NCBI GenBank assembly: GCA_016714895.1
Contig: JADKBV010000001.1
Location: forward strand, 806,001-870,000
Direction of reading: 5' to 3'
DNA: 64,000 nt
Source: Saprospiraceae bacterium
GTDB lineage: Bacteria; Bacteroidota; Bacteroidia; Chitinophagales; Saprospiraceae
Shown here: positions 8,201-17,692 of the stretch, piece by piece
Position numbering within the stretch: position 1 is the first letter of the stretch
How the letters are laid out: each line of letters starts with the position of its first letter
Made by a program: the position numbers and the translations under genes
Notes under the pieces: model-generated
The model's database searches: none
What the model saw: the letters and a program-made list of their open reading frames with translations, nothing else
What the model was told of the DNA's origin: nothing

Positions 8201-9703
8201 ATGAAAAGTAATGTTTTATCTTTTTTCCTGACATTTTTATTATTTTATGTCAATAGTACGTATGCACAACATTTTATGAGAGGTGTGTGTGGTGTTCATG
8301 CTCATGATATGGAAAAAATGGACGAATTGTATCCCAACGACGGTAAAGGTCAGGAGCCTTCTGACAGAAATGCCATCATTCATGTGCCCGTTCAGTTTCA
8401 TATTGTCGGAACGGACGCAGGTACAGGAAGAGTCCCTCCCCATTTGGTATTAAGACAGCTATGCCTTTTAAACAGAGATTATGCAAATACAAATTTCAGA
8501 TTTTATCTGAATGATGTTTTTAATTATATAAACAGCACCGCAATATACAGCACGCCCAGTTCAAACGGCAACATGATTCAGGCCAGGAAAGCAGCCAGAG
8601 CCTTAAATGTTTTTATAACCGATAAAGCAGATGCTACCGGATCATTAGGAACCGTTTTGGGATATTACAGTCCTCAGGGCGATTATGTCATTCTCACCAG
8701 AAATGAAGTAGTTAAACTTACCAATACCCTAAGCCATGAAGTAGGCCACTTTTTTAACCTGAGACATACATTCCATGGTTGGGAAAGTGACCCCTGGAAT
8801 CTCGCAAAACACAACGATACCATCCAATTCAGGTTTACATCAAGCAATTTTGAAATCGAATATATGAACAAAAACAATTGTACGACGGCTGCCGATCAAT
8901 TGTGCGATACACCACCGGATTATAATTTCGGATTTACCAGCAACGGATGTAATTTTACATATCAGGTTTGGGATTTCAACAATGAAAGAGTTATTCCTCA
9001 AAAAGAAAACCAGATGAGTTATTTCTCTAATTGTCCGGAGTTTGTTTTTACACCGAATCAGGCAAACAGAATGACCACAAATTATAATTCTTCGGGAAGA
9101 AATTTTCTCAAAAACAACCCGCTTCCTAATCTGGATACCATCGTAGGACCGGTAAACATTTTAACACCACAAAGTGCCGAACAATTGAATGTTTTTGACG
9201 GCGTCCTCATAGATTGGGAAGACGTCCCAAATGCGACCCATTATGTTTTGGAAATAAGGTATGTATCCGCTACGGAATATCTGGTTATTGATAAATCAGA
9301 ATATTATGCCACCCAATTGAGGAAAAACACCAATTACATCATTGAAGTTACACCATTCAGTTTCGGACATTTTTGTGCTCCTTCCACAACACGTTCTTTC
9401 AAGACAGGAAGCCAGTCTATTACTTCTTCAGAAGATCTGATCACAGGTTTCAAATGGAATATATATCCGAATCCTGTGTCTTTAGGAATGCCTGTTTTAT
9501 TGCAAACCGATCAGGTGGAGTCTGCCAATCTGACGCTCTCCCTGACAGATGCAAAGGGACAAACCATCAAAAAAACAAATCAACAGGTTGCCGCGGGAAA
9601 ACAAATGGTTCGTTTGGAGACGGATCAGGTTACATCGGGTCTTTATTTTCTGAATGTCCAAACCGACAAAATGAACCGGACATTTAAAATATCCATTCAA
9701 TAA
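8201..9703 (+). CDS. Secreted M43 (pappalysin/cytophagalysin) zinc metalloprotease with T9SS sorting domain
   Basis: This is a 500-residue exported protease. A signal peptide ends near residue 22 (NSTYAQ). The catalytic domain shows HEVGHFFNLRH with zinc ligands H179, H183 and H189 and catalytic E180, followed by CDTPPDY and a met-turn region (ENQMSYFSNCPEFVFTPNQ) typical of M43 proteases. Residues about 315-400 form a fibronectin III-like domain (ILTPQSAEQL, GVLIDWEDVPNATHYVLEI). The last ~80 residues begin with WNIYPNPV and end in TFKISIQ, a type A T9SS C-terminal sorting domain. The protein is probably anchored or released at the cell surface by T9SS. A gene for a GNAT-like protein follows after six bases. 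Confidence 0.9.
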   Translation: MKSNVLSFFLTFLLFYVNSTYAQHFMRGVCGVHAHDMEKMDELYPNDGKGQEPSDRNAIIHVPVQFHIVGTDAGTGRVPPHLVLRQLCLLNRDYANTNFRFYLNDVFNYINSTAIYSTPSSNGNMIQARKAARALNVFITDKADATGSLGTVLGYYSPQGDYVILTRNEVVKLTNTLSHEVGHFFNLRHTFHGWESDPWNLAKHNDTIQFRFTSSNFEIEYMNKNNCTTAADQLCDTPPDYNFGFTSNGCNFTYQVWDFNNERVIPQKENQMSYFSNCPEFVFTPNQANRMTTNYNSSGRNFLKNNPLPNLDTIVGPVNILTPQSAEQLNVFDGVLIDWEDVPNATHYVLEIRYVSATEYLVIDKSEYYATQLRKNTNYIIEVTPFSFGHFCAPSTTRSFKTGSQSITSSEDLITGFKWNIYPNPVSLGMPVLLQTDQVESANLTLSLTDAKGQTIKKTNQQVAAGKQMVRLETDQVTSGLYFLNVQTDKMNRTFKISIQ

Positions 9704-9709
9704 CCGGAA

Positions 9710-10834
9710 ATGGATATTGTTTGCAGACAGGTTGAAACCCCGGCAGATATAGAAAAATTTATCGGGTTTCCAAACGATCTGTATAAAGGTGACAACTGTT
9801 ATGTGGCTGAGCTGTATATGGCCCAAAAGGTAATGCTTGACAAAAGTCGTTACCCGTTTTTTGCATACGGCGATACCGCTTTATTTCTGGCCTACAAAAA
9901 CGGTAAAGTCGTGGGTAGGATTGCCGCAATAGACAATCCCAGATACAACGATTTTCATCAGAGTAACGTCGGATTTTTTGGATTTTTTGACAGTATCAAG
10001 GATCATGAAGTAGTCGGAAAATTATTTTCAGAAGTCAGAAATTTCGGAAAACATAAACATTTTGACAAAATGATCGGACCGACCAATTATACCACCAACG
10101 AAACCGCAGGGGTTCTTATTGATGGGTTTGACGCTCCGCCGGTGATTATGATGACCTATAATTATCCTTATTACGAATCGTTGTTGATATCCGAAGGGTT
10201 ACAAAAAGAAATGGACTTATTGGCATATTTTTTAAAACCTGAAGAAATCAACCACAAATCCGTAAGATTACTTCCTGATCTGGAAAAAAGACTGGAAAAG
10301 GACGGTATTACCATTAAAAAATTGAACAAAAACATCATCCACCGGGAATCAATAAAAATCCGCGAAATATATCATCGGGCCTGGATCAAAAACTGGGGAT
10401 TTGTTCCGTTTACTGATGAAGAGTTTGATTTTCTGAAAAATGATCTCGCTCAGATAATGGATCCGGACTTTACCTTTCTCGCAGAAAAAAATGGCGAGCC
10501 TGTCGGTTTTTGTATTGCCATTCCGAATATCAACGAAATTCTGATTAAATATAAAAGAGGTAAACTGTTCCCATTTGGTTTTATAGATTTATTGTTACAT
10601 AAAAATAAAACCAAAACGATGAGAATATTGGCTTTGGGTGTTGTCCCGGAAATGCGCAAAAAAGGTATCGAAGCGGTATTTTATGCTAAATGTATTCTCG
10701 CTGCCTTGTCAAAATCACAAAGAGGTGCAGAAGCATCCTGGATTCTGGCAAATAACCAGGAAATGAATCAGGCTTTAATAAATCTTTATGCCAAACAATA
10801 TAAAACTTACAGATTGTATTCTTTGCCTTTGTAA
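9710..10834 (+). CDS. GNAT-like acyltransferase family protein
   Basis: This is a 374-residue cytoplasmic protein with no signal peptide. The N-terminal half contains FIGFPNDLYKGDNCYVAELYMAQ and KMIGPTNYTTNETAGVLIDGFD, and the C-terminal half has an acyl-CoA transferase-like strand and helix (LALGVVPEMRKKGIEAVFYAKC, ASWILANNQEMNQAL). Similar proteins in Bacteroidota are usually named GNAT or hypothetical. Its substrate is unknown. It begins six bases after the M43 protease stop codon, so it may be translationally coupled to it, although no functional link is obvious. It converges on the PLP enzyme gene at 10894. Confidence 0.6.
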   Translation: MDIVCRQVETPADIEKFIGFPNDLYKGDNCYVAELYMAQKVMLDKSRYPFFAYGDTALFLAYKNGKVVGRIAAIDNPRYNDFHQSNVGFFGFFDSIKDHEVVGKLFSEVRNFGKHKHFDKMIGPTNYTTNETAGVLIDGFDAPPVIMMTYNYPYYESLLISEGLQKEMDLLAYFLKPEEINHKSVRLLPDLEKRLEKDGITIKKLNKNIIHRESIKIREIYHRAWIKNWGFVPFTDEEFDFLKNDLAQIMDPDFTFLAEKNGEPVGFCIAIPNINEILIKYKRGKLFPFGFIDLLLHKNKTKTMRILALGVVPEMRKKGIEAVFYAKCILAALSKSQRGAEASWILANNQEMNQALINLYAKQYKTYRLYSLPL

Positions 10835-10893
10835 CCTACCGGCAAAGATTCCCTTTATCATAAAAGGTTTTTCATCAACCGTGGCATATCAGG

Positions 10894-12153
10894 TCAGGCT
10901 TCCAACGCCCGACTGATATCCTTTATCAAATCGTCTACGTTTTCAATACCAACAGATATACGAACTAACGAATCGGAAATCCCCATTTCCAATCGATGGT
11001 CCGGAGCAATGCCGGCATGCGTCATTGATGCGGGATGTTCTGCCAGACTTTCTGTCCCTCCCAGACTAACGGCCAATCTGATCAGCGATAAGTTATTTAA
11101 AAACCTGAAAGCTTCCGCTTCTCCTCCCAATATGTCAAACGACAACATAGCCCCCGGTGACAGATATTGTTTTTCATATATTTGGTACTGAGGGTTGTCA
11201 GGCGTCAGCAAACCCAGATAATACACCTTTACGACTTTTGGATGTTGGTTCAGAAACGCAGCAACTTTTACCGCATTGGCCGTTTGTTGTTCCATCCGCA
11301 CCTTTAATGTTTCCAGACTTCTCATGAGCAACCATCCTGTCCACGGGCCCGCCATATTGCCCAAAAAGGTTCTTAAGGTCTTAACCCTTAACATCAGATC
11401 AAAAGGTCCTAAAACTGCCCCTGCAATCAAATCACTGTGCCCACCGATATATTTTGTAGCAGAATATAACACAAGATCCGCACCATGCGCCAAAGGATGT
11501 TGCCACAAAGGTCCCATATACGTATTATCCACAGCAAGCAGTACTTTTTTGTCCGGTTTAGATAAAACATCAGCCAATTTTTTGCAAACAGACAAATCTA
11601 CCAAGGTATTTGTCGGATTTGCAGGAGTTTCAACAAAAATCATCGCAGTGTTTTCACAAACTCCGGAATCTGTACAAAGCTGCAACATTTCTTCATAAGA
11701 CAAACCCGGTTTAAAACCTATCGGCCTGATCCCCATTTTGGGCAAAAAATGTTGTAAAAAATGTTCCGTTCCTCCATATAAAGGCATACTATATAAAATA
11801 ACATCGCCCGGTTTTAAAAATTCGAGAAAAACCGTGGTTATGGCAGACATTCCACTTTCAAAAACAGCACATGCATCCGCTTTATCCCATAGGCACAGTC
11901 GGTTTTCGAGGATTTCAAGATCGGGATTATTTAAACGGCTGTATATTAATCCGGGTTTTTCATCCACACCTTTTTCTCTGAGACCATATGCCACTTCAAA
12001 AAAGGCTTTACCTTCTTCTGCAGTCTTAAATACAAAAGTTGACGTCTGAAAAATCGGACATTTCAAAGCGCCCTCTGACCATTCCGGCTTATAACCGTAG
12101 GACATCATGAGACTCTCAGGATGAAACTGATTTCTGTAAAATTCATCTGACAT
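10894..12153 (-). CDS. PLP-dependent sulfur amino acid enzyme (methionine gamma-lyase/cystathionine gamma-synthase family)
   Basis: This enzyme belongs to the Cys/Met metabolism PLP family and handles methionine, homocysteine, cystathionine or related substrates. Visible motifs include RLNNPDLEILENRL near residue 70, SGMSAI near 95, YGGTEHF near 118, the AVDNTYMGP aspartate segment near 205 and the PLP lysine in YSATKYIGGHSD near 230. The SLGGTESLAEHPASMTH motif is the typical C-terminal substrate loop. The ATG at 12153 is chosen because the earlier codon at 12183 lies in or next to a likely promoter (CAAAATTA at about 12171-12178). It is divergent from an Lrp-type regulator, a common arrangement for methionine gamma-lyase genes, but the exact substrate cannot be told from sequence. 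Confidence 0.82.
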   Translation of the reverse strand: MSDEFYRNQFHPESLMMSYGYKPEWSEGALKCPIFQTSTFVFKTAEEGKAFFEVAYGLREKGVDEKPGLIYSRLNNPDLEILENRLCLWDKADACAVFESGMSAITTVFLEFLKPGDVILYSMPLYGGTEHFLQHFLPKMGIRPIGFKPGLSYEEMLQLCTDSGVCENTAMIFVETPANPTNTLVDLSVCKKLADVLSKPDKKVLLAVDNTYMGPLWQHPLAHGADLVLYSATKYIGGHSDLIAGAVLGPFDLMLRVKTLRTFLGNMAGPWTGWLLMRSLETLKVRMEQQTANAVKVAAFLNQHPKVVKVYYLGLLTPDNPQYQIYEKQYLSPGAMLSFDILGGEAEAFRFLNNLSLIRLAVSLGGTESLAEHPASMTHAGIAPDHRLEMGISDSLVRISVGIENVDDLIKDISRALEA

Positions 12154-12304
12154 ACTATGAATATTTTCTACAAAATTAATCATACAAAATATTTCATGCT
12201 AGCTGAATTAAAAATTACAGTTATATTATCTATAATTTTTCTATTTTTGGATTTATTTTCCAAAATCATTACCCCAAAGATGTAAAAAAAGATAAATTTT
12301 CCTT

Positions 12305-12735
12305 ATGATAGACGACAAAGATAAAATGTTATTGACTTTGCTGAAAAAAAACAGCAAAATGACCATCAAAGAGTTAAGTCAGGCTACACACCTCAGCCCT
12401 ACTCCGGTATACGAAAGAATACGAAAAATGGAAAAAGAAGGTATTATCACCTCCTACTCCATCACCGTTGATGAAAAAAAACTGGGAAAAAACCTTACCG
12501 TTTTCTGCCAGATCAGTTTGGACATTCACCATAAAGATGTCATAAAGGCATTTGAAGAAGAAATTGTGTTGTTTGATGAAGTTTTGGCGTGTTATCACCT
12601 TACCGGAATAATGGACTATATGCTTCATGTGGTTGTTTCCGACATGGACGACTTTCAGAATTTTCTAAAAACAAACTTGCCGGTGTAAAAAATATAAGAA
12701 AAGTGCAAAGCTCTTTTGTGTTAAGTAAAATATAA
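12305..12735 (+). pseudogene. Lrp/AsnC transcriptional regulator with frameshift near the C-terminus
   Basis: This is an Lrp-family regulator: an N-terminal winged helix (MIDDKDKMLLTLLKKNSKM, LSPTPVYERIRKMEKEGII) and a C-terminal RAM ligand-binding domain. The annotated frame stops at 12688 after NFLKTNLPV. The -1 frame then continues with KLAGVKNIRKVQSSFVLSKI and stops at 12735, which matches the usual Lrp ending. Restoring one A to the five-A run at 12667-12671 would give NFLKNKLAGVKNI and a full-length protein. Cause unclear: sequencing error, real mutation or transcript slippage. It is divergent from the PLP enzyme, suggesting it controls that gene, possibly with an amino acid as ligand. 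Confidence 0.85.
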
Positions 12736-12878
12736 ATCATGACATTAATTTTTACAAACACCTGTAAATGAATTAAATAACAATAAATTATTGAACCATA
12801 TATGTATATAAATCATATATACTAAAAAAAAATATTAAAAAATTTACATATTATGTTTTTTTATAATATGTTTTGTTT

Positions 12879-12886
12879 TATGTTTG
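12879..12886 (+). promoter_or_regulatory. Candidate -7 element driving the structured RNA
   Basis: TATGTTTG exactly matches TAnnTTTG. No TTTG sits at the usual -33 distance (the region there is ATGTTTTT). Transcription would start near 12892-12894, just before the predicted RNA stems. Confidence 0.45.
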
Positions 12887-12892
12887 CACCGT

Positions 12893-13085
12893 TAAAGGAC
12901 AAATCAACACGAAGTTTTTTATTTTGAGATCCTAGTTTAAGAGTCATAGCCAAATAAAGAGAAATTTTCGATCCCCAATGAGGTCATCCCAACAACCGAA
13001 TCTAAGGTGACTAGGGTCAATATATTCTCCCCTCGAATCTTTATAAACACGTAAAAGTAAGAGTATGGTTATGGCTCTTTTTTAT
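12893..13085 (+). ncRNA. Structured RNA candidate with closing stem and U-run, possibly 6S-like
   Basis: The region between the lrp remnant and the propeller gene (12736-13255) has no credible ORF but strong RNA structure. AAGAGTCATAGCC (12939-12951) pairs over 13 bases with GGTTATGGCTCTT (13067-13079), with only two G-U wobbles, and is followed by TTTTTTA, like a terminator. Inside, ATAAAGA (about 12953-12959) pairs with TCTTTAT (13038-13044), TTCGA (12967-12971) with TCGAA (13033-13037), and GGTCATC with GGTGACT forms a terminal hairpin. This rod with closing stem, central unpaired C-rich region and terminal hairpin resembles the 6S RNA architecture (a 6S-Flavo type exists in this phylum), but I cannot confirm the family. 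Separately, GATCCTAGTT (12928-12937) can pair with GACTAGGGTC (13009-13018), giving an alternative or pseudoknotted state. Confidence 0.5.
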
Positions 13086-13224
13086 TTCCCTTCCTTTAGT
13101 ACATTCTTCCTTGTATTTGTTGCCATTATTCATTTCCACATAAAAAGAACCTTATTGAATGTCCGGACAACACGATAATTGTCGTTTTTTCCGAATCGTT
13201 GTTTTCTGTTCCCGCTACATTCCT

Positions 13225-13232
13225 TATATTTG
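13225..13232 (+). promoter_or_regulatory. Candidate -7 element for the beta-propeller lipoprotein gene
   Basis: TATATTTG matches TAnnTTTG and lies 23 bases before the ATG at 13256. No good -33 TTTG is present. Its position inside the longer open frame (from 13199) argues that translation begins at 13256. Confidence 0.45.
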
Positions 13233-13255
13233 AGCTTTCAATCAGATTTCAGCTC

Positions 13256-15817
13256 ATGCGTAAAGGATTAATCGTTTTTACCTTAGGAATTATTTGCCTT
13301 GTGTCTTGTTACAACAACAAGTCATCAGATCGTTTTCCCGCACCCACAAACGGGGAAACGGAAGTTCACCTGAATAGTGATGAAGCCGGCAATGCTGACA
13401 AAAGACAAAAGTGGTTTGACCTTCTCCACCAAAGTGCTCCCGGCATTAACTGGAAAGATGTGGAAGTTGAAAATGCTTTTCTGAATCTCGAAACCTTAAG
13501 AGCTTTAAAAAATGGTAAAAACAACGATCGAAACGAAGATGAATGGGTTGCAAACGGTCAGATTCTGGGTGCCTGGTACGAAAGAGGTAGTACCAATCAG
13601 GCGGGTAACGTCATCGCTACAGCTTATGATGTTGAAAAAGATGAAATTTTTGTCGTTTCCGGTGGTGGTTCAATATTTAAAGGTACCCGGATTGGATTCG
13701 GCTGGGAAGTTATCAATCAGGATCTGAGATTTTCTCAAAATTTAATGGAAATAATCCACCTTGAAGACGGCTCCCGAAGACTGATTGCTGCCATCAACAA
13801 TGCACCGTATTTTTCGGACGATGAAGGCAAAACATGGGAAAAGTCAACGGGGATTCTTGGGCAGGATAATGGCTACCTTTATCATCCGGTGAAAAACAAA
13901 GACCAACAATTGTTTTTCCTTCAAAAAGCAAGTTATTGGGCACCCATTTGGTTATACACTACAAAAGACGGAGGAAATCAATACACAAAACTTAAAAATT
14001 TTAATACACATGAAAACAGAAATATAGCCATGTGTATGGATCCGATAACACATGACCTGTATGTGATATCCCAAACGGCTGAAGATAAAAGTTCGATTTT
14101 TAAATACAACTACCAAACAGAAGAATGGGCCGAAATTACCGTGCAGAGCCCTTTGGCATTTGGTGCAAACGGCGAAGCCAATCTCCAGGTTTCGAATATC
14201 AATGGCCAGGTTAAATTGTATGCGTATAACGGAGATTTACTGTTTCATGTGTCGGATGATTTTGGAAAAACATGGCAACTTCTGTCTACTTTGCCAACCC
14301 GTCCCTGGTCGGTATCACTTTTTGTAAGTCCTTCAAATCCGAACCACATGATTTACGGAGAAGTAGACGCATTCCGAAGCAGAGATGCCGGTAAAACCTG
14401 GCAGAAAATCAATGGTTGGTGGGAATATTACAATAATGTACAGTCTAAGCTTCATGCTGATATCATGGCTTTAAAAGAATACAAAGATATTGATGGTAAT
14501 CCGTTTGTTTTGATTTCCAATCATGGGGGCATGAGTATTACCTACGACATGGGTATCAATAATGACAATATCGGTCTTTTTGACCTGAATGTAAGCCAAT
14601 ATTATGACGTAAAATCCTATCCTCCGGATTATAATTACACTTTCGCAGGGTCACAGGATCAGGGATTTCAAAAAGCTTTTATACCGGGAACCAGCCCTGA
14701 ATCTTTTGTTCAGGTGATTTCAGGAGACTATGGCCATATAGCTTTTACAGAAAATGGATTGCGGCTTTGGACTGTTTACCCCGGAGGTTGGGTCACGTAC
14801 TACCCTACTCCGCTAAGTAGCGGCAATGCAGCATCTTTTGAAATCAATTCAGAACAGGAAAGTGTTTGGATTCCTCCGGTGGTATCCTCACCGATTGCTT
14901 CAGAAAATGTTGTTTATATGGCAGGAGGCAATATCAACGGCGGTCAGGGTTCGCATTTAATAAAACTAACTTATGACCAGGGTACCAACCAAATCAATGC
15001 ATCCCAATTTCCATTCAATTTCAGACAAAGTGGCGGAGAACTGAGTGCCATAGCGTTTTCGCCTTTTAATCCTGCCAAAATATATTGTGCCACGACTAAC
15101 GGGAGAATTTATACTTCATTCAACGGAGGTCAGAATTTTGCTGCAAGTTCAAGCAATCTGCCCGATGCACAATATCTTTACGGCTCTTGTATCTTGCCGT
15201 CATCCCTCGATTCCAATATTGTTTATATTGCAGGTAGCGGATATTCGACACCTGGTGTCATGGTTTCTAAAAATGGAGGAAAAACATTTACAGGAATGAG
15301 AACCGGTCTACCGAATACGACGGTTTTCGAACTGGTATTTAATGAGGATGAAACCCTTATTTATGCTGCTACAGAGGCCGGACCTTATGTGTATATTGCG
15401 GAAAATGAAAGATGGTATCTATTATCGGGTAGTTTCACTCCCAATCAAACCTTTTGGAGTGTGGAATACATTCCTGAAATAAAAGTGGCCCGTTTTGGCA
15501 CCTATGGCAGAGGAATATGGGACTTTCATTTTAAAGAAAAAATGCTGACTTCTCAACATAATGTAGTTAATGTTTCGGAAATAGACATTTTTCCCAATCC
15601 TGCGCGTGATAGAATTCATGTGGTCAAAAAAAATAATCAGCATTCGATAAACAGCTTTCTTATTTTTAATGTTCAGGGTGAGAGGATGGAGGTTCCTGTT
15701 ATTAAATCGGACAACAATCAATGGGTAGCAGATATCCGTGGGTTGTCTCCGGGAATCTATTTTCTTATTGACGGAAACCGCAAAGAAGGTCTTATTAAAA
15801 AATTTATAAAATTGTAG
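13256..15817 (+). CDS. Sortilin/BNR-like beta-propeller lipoprotein with T9SS sorting domain
   Basis: This is an 853-residue secreted protein. The ATG at 13256 gives a lipoprotein-like signal (MRKGLIVFTLGIICLVSCYN). The body holds repeated Asp-box type motifs of a VPS10/sortilin-like propeller (SDDEGKTWEKS, SDDFGKTWQLL, SRDAGKTWQKI, SFNGGQNFA, SKNGGKTFTG), consistent with a six to ten bladed propeller. The end (IDIFPNPARDRIHV to LIKKFIKL, ~80 residues) is a type A T9SS sorting domain. Such proteins can bind or cleave glycans or serve as surface proteins, but no catalytic residues of a known glycosidase are obvious. It is followed after 6 bases by a small conserved protein gene. Confidence 0.82.
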   Translation: MRKGLIVFTLGIICLVSCYNNKSSDRFPAPTNGETEVHLNSDEAGNADKRQKWFDLLHQSAPGINWKDVEVENAFLNLETLRALKNGKNNDRNEDEWVANGQILGAWYERGSTNQAGNVIATAYDVEKDEIFVVSGGGSIFKGTRIGFGWEVINQDLRFSQNLMEIIHLEDGSRRLIAAINNAPYFSDDEGKTWEKSTGILGQDNGYLYHPVKNKDQQLFFLQKASYWAPIWLYTTKDGGNQYTKLKNFNTHENRNIAMCMDPITHDLYVISQTAEDKSSIFKYNYQTEEWAEITVQSPLAFGANGEANLQVSNINGQVKLYAYNGDLLFHVSDDFGKTWQLLSTLPTRPWSVSLFVSPSNPNHMIYGEVDAFRSRDAGKTWQKINGWWEYYNNVQSKLHADIMALKEYKDIDGNPFVLISNHGGMSITYDMGINNDNIGLFDLNVSQYYDVKSYPPDYNYTFAGSQDQGFQKAFIPGTSPESFVQVISGDYGHIAFTENGLRLWTVYPGGWVTYYPTPLSSGNAASFEINSEQESVWIPPVVSSPIASENVVYMAGGNINGGQGSHLIKLTYDQGTNQINASQFPFNFRQSGGELSAIAFSPFNPAKIYCATTNGRIYTSFNGGQNFAASSSNLPDAQYLYGSCILPSSLDSNIVYIAGSGYSTPGVMVSKNGGKTFTGMRTGLPNTTVFELVFNEDETLIYAATEAGPYVYIAENERWYLLSGSFTPNQTFWSVEYIPEIKVARFGTYGRGIWDFHFKEKMLTSQHNVVNVSEIDIFPNPARDRIHVVKKNNQHSINSFLIFNVQGERMEVPVIKSDNNQWVADIRGLSPGIYFLIDGNRKEGLIKKFIKL

Positions 15818-15823
15818 AAAATA

Positions 15824-16360
15824 ATGAGCGAAAACAATGTTTTAGGCGTAGGTTCAAGGGTTAAACACCCTGCTTTTGGAGACGGAGTGGTTATTTCAGT
15901 TGATGTAGCTGCTTACAGAGTTTGTTTTATAACATTCGGCATCAAACTGGTCGGAAAAGAATATTCAAATTGGGACATTATTGAAAAAATCGAATCCTCG
16001 GAATCCGTATCTTTTACAGAAGCTGAAAAATCATTGATGAAAATATTGCGTACCTGGTCTGATGTAACAGAAATTGTTCATCTGGGCGACAGGTGGAAAA
16101 ACGGGGTTATGATATTAAAACCGGGTGACGACAGCCTGAAGCCTAAAGATATTCCTATTGATGTGTTTTTTCATAAAATTGTGATGGTAAGAGACAGACT
16201 CCGGGTTATGGAACAAAGAATAAACGCGAGCAACCTGACCGATGAAGAAAAAGTCAATCTGCAACAATATATTACCAGAATATATGGTAGTCTGACTACA
16301 TTCAACGTGCTTTTCAGGAATAAAGAGGATTATTTTGTCGGAGAAAAATCAAACGACTAA
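15824..16360 (+). CDS. Conserved protein with N-terminal Tudor-like beta domain
   Basis: I do not recognise a named function. The N-terminal ~60 residues (GVGSRVKHPAFGDGVVISVD, VCFITFGIKLVGKEY) resemble the small beta-barrel found at the end of UvrD/PcrA helicases, a G-x-V-x-H-x-x-F-G-x-G type motif. The C-terminal part is helical (VDVFFHKIVMVRDRLRVMEQRI, LQQYITRIYGSLTTFNVLF). No signal peptide is seen, so it is probably cytoplasmic. It starts six bases after the propeller gene and may be co-transcribed with it and with the TlpA-like lipoprotein gene 15 bases downstream. Confidence 0.75.
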   Translation: MSENNVLGVGSRVKHPAFGDGVVISVDVAAYRVCFITFGIKLVGKEYSNWDIIEKIESSESVSFTEAEKSLMKILRTWSDVTEIVHLGDRWKNGVMILKPGDDSLKPKDIPIDVFFHKIVMVRDRLRVMEQRINASNLTDEEKVNLQQYITRIYGSLTTFNVLFRNKEDYFVGEKSND

Positions 16361-16375
16361 TCATAAATCAAAAAC

Positions 16376-17692
16376 ATGACATTTTTTTCAAGATATTCCG
16401 TTTTTTCTTTACTGATGATTTCGGTGATTTTAGGTTCGTGTGTACGGCCAAAAACGGAATTTGCCTCCATTCCTTCAGGTCCCTGGCGGGGAGTCCTGTT
16501 ACTTGACCGGGAGCCGGTGATCACCTATGGAGATGACAGAGATATCAAAAAAAAGTTTGACTTTGACAGTGAACTCCCGTTTCAATTCGAAATAGGTTTT
16601 ACCGATACCGACAGTATGTTTGTGGATTTTTATAATGGCAAAGAAAAAATCAGAATCACAGATGTTACCTGCGGAAAAGCAACCATATCATCCAAAGACA
16701 CCATCCGGATTAATTTTCTGGCTTATGACACCTATATTCAGGCAATTTATGAAGATGGGGTTATGGAAGGCAACTGGGTCGTCAATTACAAAGAAAACTA
16801 CATGATTCCGTTTAAAGCTGTATTCGGTCAAAATCACAGATTTGTTCATAAAAATGATGCTGCTGAATATAAGCCGGAAGGCAGGTGGAACTGTACCTTC
16901 GAACCGGGAAAAGAAGACGAATTTCCTGCAATAGGAGATTTTACAAGGGATGGTAATGAAGTAAGCGGAACCTTTCTGACTGAAACAGGGGATTTCAGGT
17001 ATTTACAGGGTAATATTATAAAAAATAAAATGTACCTCTCCGCTTTTGACGGCGCTCACGCTTTTCTCATTCAGGCAAAATTTACTCACCCGGACAGTTT
17101 ATTCGGCTCATTCAGATCCGGAAAACATTATACCGCAGAATGGTTGGGTCATCGGGACGAACAAGTCACCCTCTCGGATCCATCTTCTTTGACAAAAATT
17201 GTAAGTACAAAACCGATGCAGTTTTCTTTTCCTAATCAGGATGGAAAACAAATATCCATTGATGACGAGGTTTATAAAAATAAAATAAAACTAATTCAGA
17301 TTATGGGCACCTGGTGTCCGAATTGTTATGATGAGGTCAATACCCTGAAAACTTTTTTGAACGAAAATAATTTTCAGGATGTCAGCTGGATCAGCCTTGC
17401 TTATGAAAGATATGATGACAAAAATAAGGTATTATCAGTTCTCCGGAATTACAAGTCGAAGATGATGCTAGAACATGAAATATTGTGGGCAGGCAGCTAC
17501 AAAAAAGAAGAAGCATCCAAAACCATTCCGCAGATTTCAGAAATTTCATCTTTTCCGACCCTTTTGGTGGTTGATAAAAATAATGTAATCCGTCACGTTC
17601 ATACAGGATTTTCCGGTCCGGCTACCAAGGAGTACAAAAAATTTGAAGCTGAACTTAAATCCATGATTCAAAAACTAAAAAATGAAAGTTAA
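16376..17692 (+). CDS. TlpA-like thioredoxin-fold lipoprotein
   Basis: This 438-residue protein is probably exported and lipid-anchored: an N-terminal signal ends in ILGSC (lipobox Cys near residue 22). The N-terminal two thirds are beta-rich with no known motif (MGTWCPNC is absent there). The C-terminal ~150 residues form a thioredoxin-like fold with the redox motif GTWCPNCYDEVN, and SSFPTLLVVDKNNVI supplies the cis-proline strand. It is a TlpA/ResA-type disulphide oxidoreductase family member. Its targets are unknown. The stop codon overlaps the start of the SDR gene by 11 bases. Confidence 0.8.
   Translation: MTFFSRYSVFSLLMISVILGSCVRPKTEFASIPSGPWRGVLLLDREPVITYGDDRDIKKKFDFDSELPFQFEIGFTDTDSMFVDFYNGKEKIRITDVTCGKATISSKDTIRINFLAYDTYIQAIYEDGVMEGNWVVNYKENYMIPFKAVFGQNHRFVHKNDAAEYKPEGRWNCTFEPGKEDEFPAIGDFTRDGNEVSGTFLTETGDFRYLQGNIIKNKMYLSAFDGAHAFLIQAKFTHPDSLFGSFRSGKHYTAEWLGHRDEQVTLSDPSSLTKIVSTKPMQFSFPNQDGKQISIDDEVYKNKIKLIQIMGTWCPNCYDEVNTLKTFLNENNFQDVSWISLAYERYDDKNKVLSVLRNYKSKMMLEHEILWAGSYKKEEASKTIPQISEISSFPTLLVVDKNNVIRHVHTGFSGPATKEYKKFEAELKSMIQKLKNES

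Noticed and set aside
12661..12690. Programmed -1 frameshift in lrp
   Set aside because: The run CTAAAAACAAAC is not a good slippery heptamer (the second codon would not re-pair), so a missing A is the simpler explanation.
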